NCBI GenBank assembly: GCA_029859385.1
Contig: JAOUDF010000125.1
Span: 1-7,390, forward strand
Direction of reading: 5' to 3'
Length of the DNA: 7,390 nucleotides
Source of the DNA: Nitrospirota bacterium
GTDB taxonomy: Bacteria; Nitrospirota; JAOUDF01
Of this stretch, positions 6,359 to 7,390 are shown piece after piece. The position numbers and the translations under genes are program-made. How positions within the stretch are numbered: position 1 is the first letter of the stretch; the number at the start of each line of letters is the position of its first letter. The notes under the pieces are model-generated. The model searched no databases. It was given only the letters and a program-made list of their open reading frames with translations, and had not been told where the DNA came from.

Positions 6359-7390
6359 ATGGATGCAAAAACCTTGAGGAAGATTTATTACCTGCTGATT
6401 CTCATTCTCCTTGCTGCAATGGCAGGGTGCGCCGTCAACCCGGTGACGGGACGCTCGGAACTTGCTCTCGTCTCCGAGCAGCAGGAGGTCGAGATCGGCA
6501 AGAAGGAATACCCCTTCTCCCGGCAGGCCGGAGGCGGCGACTACAAGGACGACGACCTCGACCGGTACGTCAATGAGGTGGGAAGACGACTGGCGGCCGT
6601 CAGCCACCGCCCCGACATCCCCTTCCAGTTCAAGGTAATCGACTCCTCTGTGCCCAACGCCTTTGCCCTTCCCGGCGGTCCCATCGCTATTCACCGGGGA
6701 CTCCTGGCTTCTCTGGAAAACGAGGCCCAGCTGGCCGCCGTGCTGGGGCACGAAATCGGGCACGTGACGGCGCGACACTATGTGCAGAGCGTTTCCAGCA
6801 ACATGCTCCTCAATGTCGGGCTCGTAGCCGTGGGCGTCGGCGTATCCATGAGCGGGACCGATTTCGGCCAGCCGATCATGCTGGGAAGCGCCGTCGCCGC
6901 CAATATGGCCAATATGAAGTTCAGCCGGTCCCACGAAGAGCAGTCCGACCGACTGGGGATCGACTATATGGTCCGGGCCGGTTATGATCCGCAGGGAGCC
7001 GTGCAGCTCCAGGAATATTTTTATAAGGTCGTGGAAAAGGAGAAGAAGCCCGACTGGCTCGAAGGCTTGTTCCGCACCCACCCCTTCTCCATGGAACGGA
7101 TGGAGGCCAACAGACGCATGGTCAACTCCATGCCGAGGCAGTCCAACTGGACCCTCGGTGAAGACGAGTTCCGTCGCCGCACCGCCGCCCTGAAGAATGC
7201 GCAGGAGGCGTACAAGGTTTTCGATGAAGGGCAGAAGCTGGCGGCCAAGAAACAGAATTCCGAGGCCATGGCCAAGTTCGACGAGGCCATAAAGAAGGCC
7301 CCCGACCGTCCCCCCTTCTACCGGGAGCGGGGCGCCCTCCACATCAAAGATGAGCGCTACGACAGCGCGGAGAAGGATTTAAAGAAATCC
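6359..7390 (+). CDS. M48 family zinc metalloprotease lipoprotein with C-terminal TPR region (BepA-like), 3' end outside window
   Basis: 344 codons are visible and the frame stays open at the window end. Residues 1-23 are a lipoprotein signal with hydrophobic core 11-22 and lipobox AMAGC, so Cys24 would be lipidated. After AVNPVTGRSEL comes the M48 catalytic domain: HEIGH (131-135) gives zinc ligands His131 and His135 and catalytic Glu132; SRSHEEQSD (189-197) gives the third ligand, probably Glu193, with Asp197; and THPF (240-243) holds the conserved histidine (His241) matching the regulatory His of BepA. Residues from about 275 on (for example AMAKFDEAIKKAP) look like TPR helices, used in BepA-type proteins to contact outer-membrane assembly machinery. 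The known role of relatives is quality control of outer-membrane proteins; this is inferred here by family. The residue after lipid Cys24 is Ala, not Asp, so sorting to the outer membrane is expected. The start is 5 bp after the previous stop with no well-spaced Shine-Dalgarno, suggesting translational coupling. Confidence 0.95.
   Translation, partial: MDAKTLRKIYYLLILILLAAMAGCAVNPVTGRSELALVSEQQEVEIGKKEYPFSRQAGGGDYKDDDLDRYVNEVGRRLAAVSHRPDIPFQFKVIDSSVPNAFALPGGPIAIHRGLLASLENEAQLAAVLGHEIGHVTARHYVQSVSSNMLLNVGLVAVGVGVSMSGTDFGQPIMLGSAVAANMANMKFSRSHEEQSDRLGIDYMVRAGYDPQGAVQLQEYFYKVVEKEKKPDWLEGLFRTHPFSMERMEANRRMVNSMPRQSNWTLGEDEFRRRTAALKNAQEAYKVFDEGQKLAAKKQNSEAMAKFDEAIKKAPDRPPFYRERGALHIKDERYDSAEKDLKKS

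Noticed and set aside
6539..6559. DYKDDDL at residues 61-67 of the M48 protein, resembling the FLAG epitope
   Set aside because: The match breaks before the full eight-residue tag and the surrounding sequence is natural family sequence; coincidence, not an engineered tag.
6317..7342. Minus-strand open frame of 341 codons opposite the M48 gene
   Set aside because: The plus strand carries a lipobox, HEIGH and the third zinc ligand in a continuous frame, so this is a shadow.

Overview
The window reads as ordinary chromosome of a moderately GC-rich anaerobic or microaerophilic Gram-negative bacterium. A Desulfuromonadota (Geobacter-like) origin is my best guess. The reasons are a 528-residue citramalate synthase of the type Geobacter uses for isoleucine, a Sec-type NosZ-like periplasmic protein, and an outer-envelope M48 lipoprotein. 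This is inference from gene content, not from a database match.

Layout. Positions 1-5336 are coded on the minus strand and 5496-7390 on the plus strand, diverging from a 159-bp intergenic region. In the minus direction the order is cimA (5336-3750), a class A PBP1A-type penicillin-binding protein (3715-1349) 34 bp later, and, after a 218-bp gap with its own likely promoter and a strong ribosome binding site, a GTG-started exported NosZ-like beta-propeller protein (1130 to beyond base 1). In the plus direction an exported protein of unknown function with a histidine-rich stretch (5496-6353) is followed after 5 bp by an M48 zinc metalloprotease lipoprotein with a C-terminal TPR region (6359 to beyond 7390).

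How the parts relate. cimA makes (R)-citramalate for isoleucine synthesis, and the PBP builds and crosslinks peptidoglycan. Their pairing looks like a shared transcript rather than shared biochemistry. The plus-strand pair is probably co-translated and acts in the envelope; a link between metal-binding histidines and a zinc protease is possible but unproven. 

The most interesting item is the NosZ-like protein. It keeps most motif positions of the nitrous oxide reductase propeller (NPHG, GPLHT, HYxxGH, NKFS, EPH), but the usual tandem His-His pair reads His-Glu and the central part is shorter. It may hold an altered copper site or do different chemistry. Its C-terminal end, where a CuA cupredoxin domain would lie, is outside the window.

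I see no tRNA, rRNA, CRISPR array, insertion sequence or phage remnant.
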